Made by a program: the position numbers and the translations under genes. Below are positions 61,667 through 64,000 of a stretch of 64,000 bases of DNA, piece by piece; positions within the stretch are counted from its first letter, which is position 1, and the number at the start of each line of letters is the position of its first letter. The stretch is from Eublepharis macularius (Eukaryota > Chordata > Lepidosauria > Squamata > Eublepharidae), in assembly GCF_028583425.1 (NCBI RefSeq), contig NC_072801.1, forward strand, positions 10,498,001 to 10,562,000, given 5' to 3'. Below the pieces are notes generated by a model. That model saw only the letters and a list, made by a program, of their open reading frames with translations. It was not told where the DNA came from and did not search any database.

Positions 61667-62015
61667 TGTAGGAATAGCTGCTAACTTCAGATATTGCTGG
61701 TGAAGTGGTAACCTTCAGGTGACCCTTGAGTTTCAGCCCCACCTCCATCTTCTTCATTTTGGCAGCTATTTTGTTTTTACCTTCTTTGGAGGCTTTCAGG
61801 GAGAAGCTCAGGGTGTTGGACAAGTTTTTCTTTTCCTCATGAGGCAACAGGTATCTGCTGCCACCACATCCGCCGTTCTTCTGCTTCCCTCCAGAGCTGT
61901 CCATGCACTTAAAAGGGGATTTCAACTTCTTGTGCCTTGAGAGCGACAGGGCTTTGTCTAGCTTGCTCACCAGATGCTCTTGGTCAGAGGCCAGCTTCTT
62001 CTTCTTAATCTTTAA
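61667..62015 (-). CDS. TNRC18: TNRC18 exon, basic region
   Basis: 349 nt, residues 59-174: LKIKKKKLASDQEHLVSKLD, then KALSLSRHKKLKSPFKCMD, NTLSFSLKASKEGKNK, MKKMEVGLKLKGHLKV and ISEVSSYSY. Strongly basic, no folded domain recognised. The acceptor is ctttctgcag, the donor TACA/gtaagt; the next exon joins as Asn-TDSEEDDE. Confidence 0.92.
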
Positions 62016-63519
62016 CTGCAGAAAGGAGGGAACGCAACAGGCACAGGTGAATTCACTGCAAACACCTTTTGTTTTCCCTTTATGTCTGACTTCACTCAGT
62101 TCAATGGTCTTTTGGCCTTCAGGGAGTCCTTTCCAGATTGACTTTGTCTGCCATGGAGTCCCTAGAGGATTGCAGAGGATTCTGGGTCATATTCAAGGGC
62201 ACATACTCAGCTCCTACGTGACACTGGCTAATCCCACTGGATCTTACTAATATCTTGGTGAACCGGGAAGATGTGCACATTTGCATGGGAAGTTTAGTTG
62301 TGGTGGGAAAACAGATTTTCAGGGAACTTTTTCTGCCCTTATCAAGAAGCTTCCAAGAAGCCTCACAGTTCCTCTCAGAACAGACTTTGAAAACCACAGA
62401 CCCAGGTGTGAAACCAGAAGCCCATGATGGAGGTGAAAGAGTAAATTCCATTATTTCCCCCCTACATGCTGCCAATTAGCAAAAGCAGAGAGTATTCCTT
62501 GAGGATTCTCTTGGCAGAAGTTACCTCGCAGTGAGCAGCTTGGTGGTAACGCCGTGCTACTCTCAGTTATCTTCGACTGAGAGACGAAAGGCAGGATTAT
62601 CCACTCCCATTTTAGGACCTATTTCATGCCTGCACTTCACTAAGGGCTCATTTTGCATTTACTGCACTATCCAGAAGCCTTCTCATTTGACATGGTAGGG
62701 CCTGCAGTTGGGGGGGACTATTAAACATCAGTTAGTTACTGGGAGAAAATAAGCTCTCAGTAACTTCAGCTTCCATATGCAGTTGCCAACAAAACCTCGA
62801 GCAAAGTGAATGAAGGGAGAGATACTTCCTCAATTATGATATGTAAGGAACTTCTGAGGAAAACCAAGAGTGTTTTGATTTAGACTAGCAAAGATTTTTT
62901 CAAGCACATCCGTACTTCAGACAACTCCATGAGGTAGATAATTAAGCCCTGTGGTGAGAGTTGACAACACGTGATGACACACCTCCTAGTAAGTTCCACC
63001 CAGCCTTGCCTCAGAGAGTTTACAGTTCCACCACACTCCGAAACACCTTTCTCAGGGGCCATGTTTTGGGGACCTTAGACTCACATGGGCATTTTATGTA
63101 TTCTGTTGTTTACGCAGCTGTGGCTAGAAGCAAATATCCATCTCATTCCACACCCAAATTCAAATCCTCATCCATAAAGCCCGAAATAATCAGCAAGACC
63201 ATCTGTGGGCCTAACTCACTTCTTAGCTCATTTGTCAAATAAGTTGTCACAGTTGACACGAGATTATTTGGCCTTTTGATCCCATCATGGAAAACTGTCC
63301 CTGATGATTCAGCCTGGCAAAGTGAAGCTCCTCTGAGAATGCACGAAATACGTTTGATGGCACCCTGAAGATGTTTTAGAAACCCTAAAACTCACCATCT
63401 GGTGACAATTCCCTTTTGGAAATGTTCACACAGACTCAAGCCTAAGTCTGGAGTTTAAAGGTTTTGTGAGTCGGTGAGCCAAAACGGCACTCGCTCACAT
63501 GGGCGGGAGAGGTACTGAC
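62016..63519. other. TNRC18 intron, nothing recognised
   Basis: Unique-looking intron sequence without an identified repeat or exon. Confidence 0.45.
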
Positions 63520-63694
63520 CTCACTGGAAAAGCTCGCCAGCATGTCATGCTCATCCCAGCTGCGATTCCTGCTCTTCATCTTCCCACTTCTGCCCTCCAT
63601 GTCCTCTTCCTCATCAAGGAGGAAGCCCCTGTGTCTTTTCCGTGTTCCTTCTCCCATTTCCGAGTCTTCCGAGAGCAGCAACGACCTGCTTATC
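63520..63694 (-). CDS. TNRC18: TNRC18 exon, most 5' exon in the window
   Basis: 175 nt: the last base of a codon, then residues 1-58 (ISRSLLLSEDSEMGEGTRKR, then FLLDEEEDMEGRSGKMKSRN and DEHDMLASFSSE). The acceptor is ctggttttcag, the donor GAG/gtcagt. Further exons must lie beyond 64000 because the exon starts inside a codon and has no start Met. Confidence 0.9.
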
Positions 63695-63976
63695 CTGAAA
63701 ACCAGACAAATAAAATCAGCATGGCCAGGAATCAGCTACACCACCTTGAAGGATCAAAGACATACACAGAAGAGAAAATGAAGTTGTGCAAAGGACTTCA
63801 TGGCCATGATCCGATGCTCTGAGTGGTGACTGAGGAAGAGCCAAGGCCACGGCAGCATCGGCTTGAGATTCCAAACACAAAAGGTCAAGGAGATGAAAAC
63901 CTGCAGTTCAAGTTGCAGTCACGGCTGGCAGCTCTGTGATTTCTACAATAATACAGAACTAGTGGATATGCTGATC

Positions 63977-64000
63977 CAGGGCTTTTTTTCTGGGAAAAGA
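63977..64000. mobile_element. hAT-like palindromic MITE, copy 10, cut by the window edge
   Basis: The last 24 nt begin CAGGGCTTTTTTTCTGGG, the family terminus. The rest lies outside. Confidence 0.75.

Overview
This is vertebrate nuclear DNA with long introns, GT-AG splice sites and many decayed transposable elements. The mix of elements (L1 with a 4-nt ORF overlap, L2/CR1, an R4-like LINE, a Copia fragment, tRNA- and 5S-rRNA-derived SINEs and many palindromic DNA-transposon derivatives) points to a squamate reptile. The species cannot be told from the sequence.

One cellular gene dominates. On the minus strand, 22196-63694 holds the last 16 coding exons of TNRC18 (trinucleotide repeat containing 18), a chromatin protein. 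All exons join in a consistent phase and give one partial codon, 1402 codons and a stop. They encode, in order, a basic/acidic disordered region, a tandem Tudor-like module (about residues 600-733), a Ser- and Gln-rich low-complexity exon (790-1230) and a C-terminal BAH domain (about 1240-1402). The 5' part of the gene lies beyond 64000. A probable 3'UTR fills about 19740-22195.

Region by region: 1-4316 is an L1 with an intact 5'UTR and ORF1; its ORF2 has a premature stop, and its 3' end is off the left edge. 4317-12010 is intergenic, with L2 fragments, a Copia RNase H remnant plus LTR, and a DNA-transposon-like insertion. 12015-12410 holds two SINEs, and 12411-13130 is an orphan CpG island with three ETS-type motifs. 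14320-15418 is an R4/Dong-like LINE 3' end. From 19740 on, everything belongs to TNRC18 or to elements inside its introns.

The most striking non-genic system is a palindromic hAT-like MITE (ends CAGGGCTTTTTTTC / GAAAAAAAGCCCTG). There are nine complete copies, eight with matching 8-bp target-site duplications, plus a tenth entering the right edge. One copy is a chimera that carries a 24-nt piece matching a TNRC18 coding exon 6 kb away. Other notable structures are a 507-bp near-perfect foldback 72 bp from an exon, two independent 52-bp minisatellite expansions in one repeat family, a perfect 48-bp palindrome at an L2 deletion junction, and a weak TNRC18 splice donor followed two codons later by a stop. 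I found no credible second protein-coding gene, functional RNA gene or CRISPR array.
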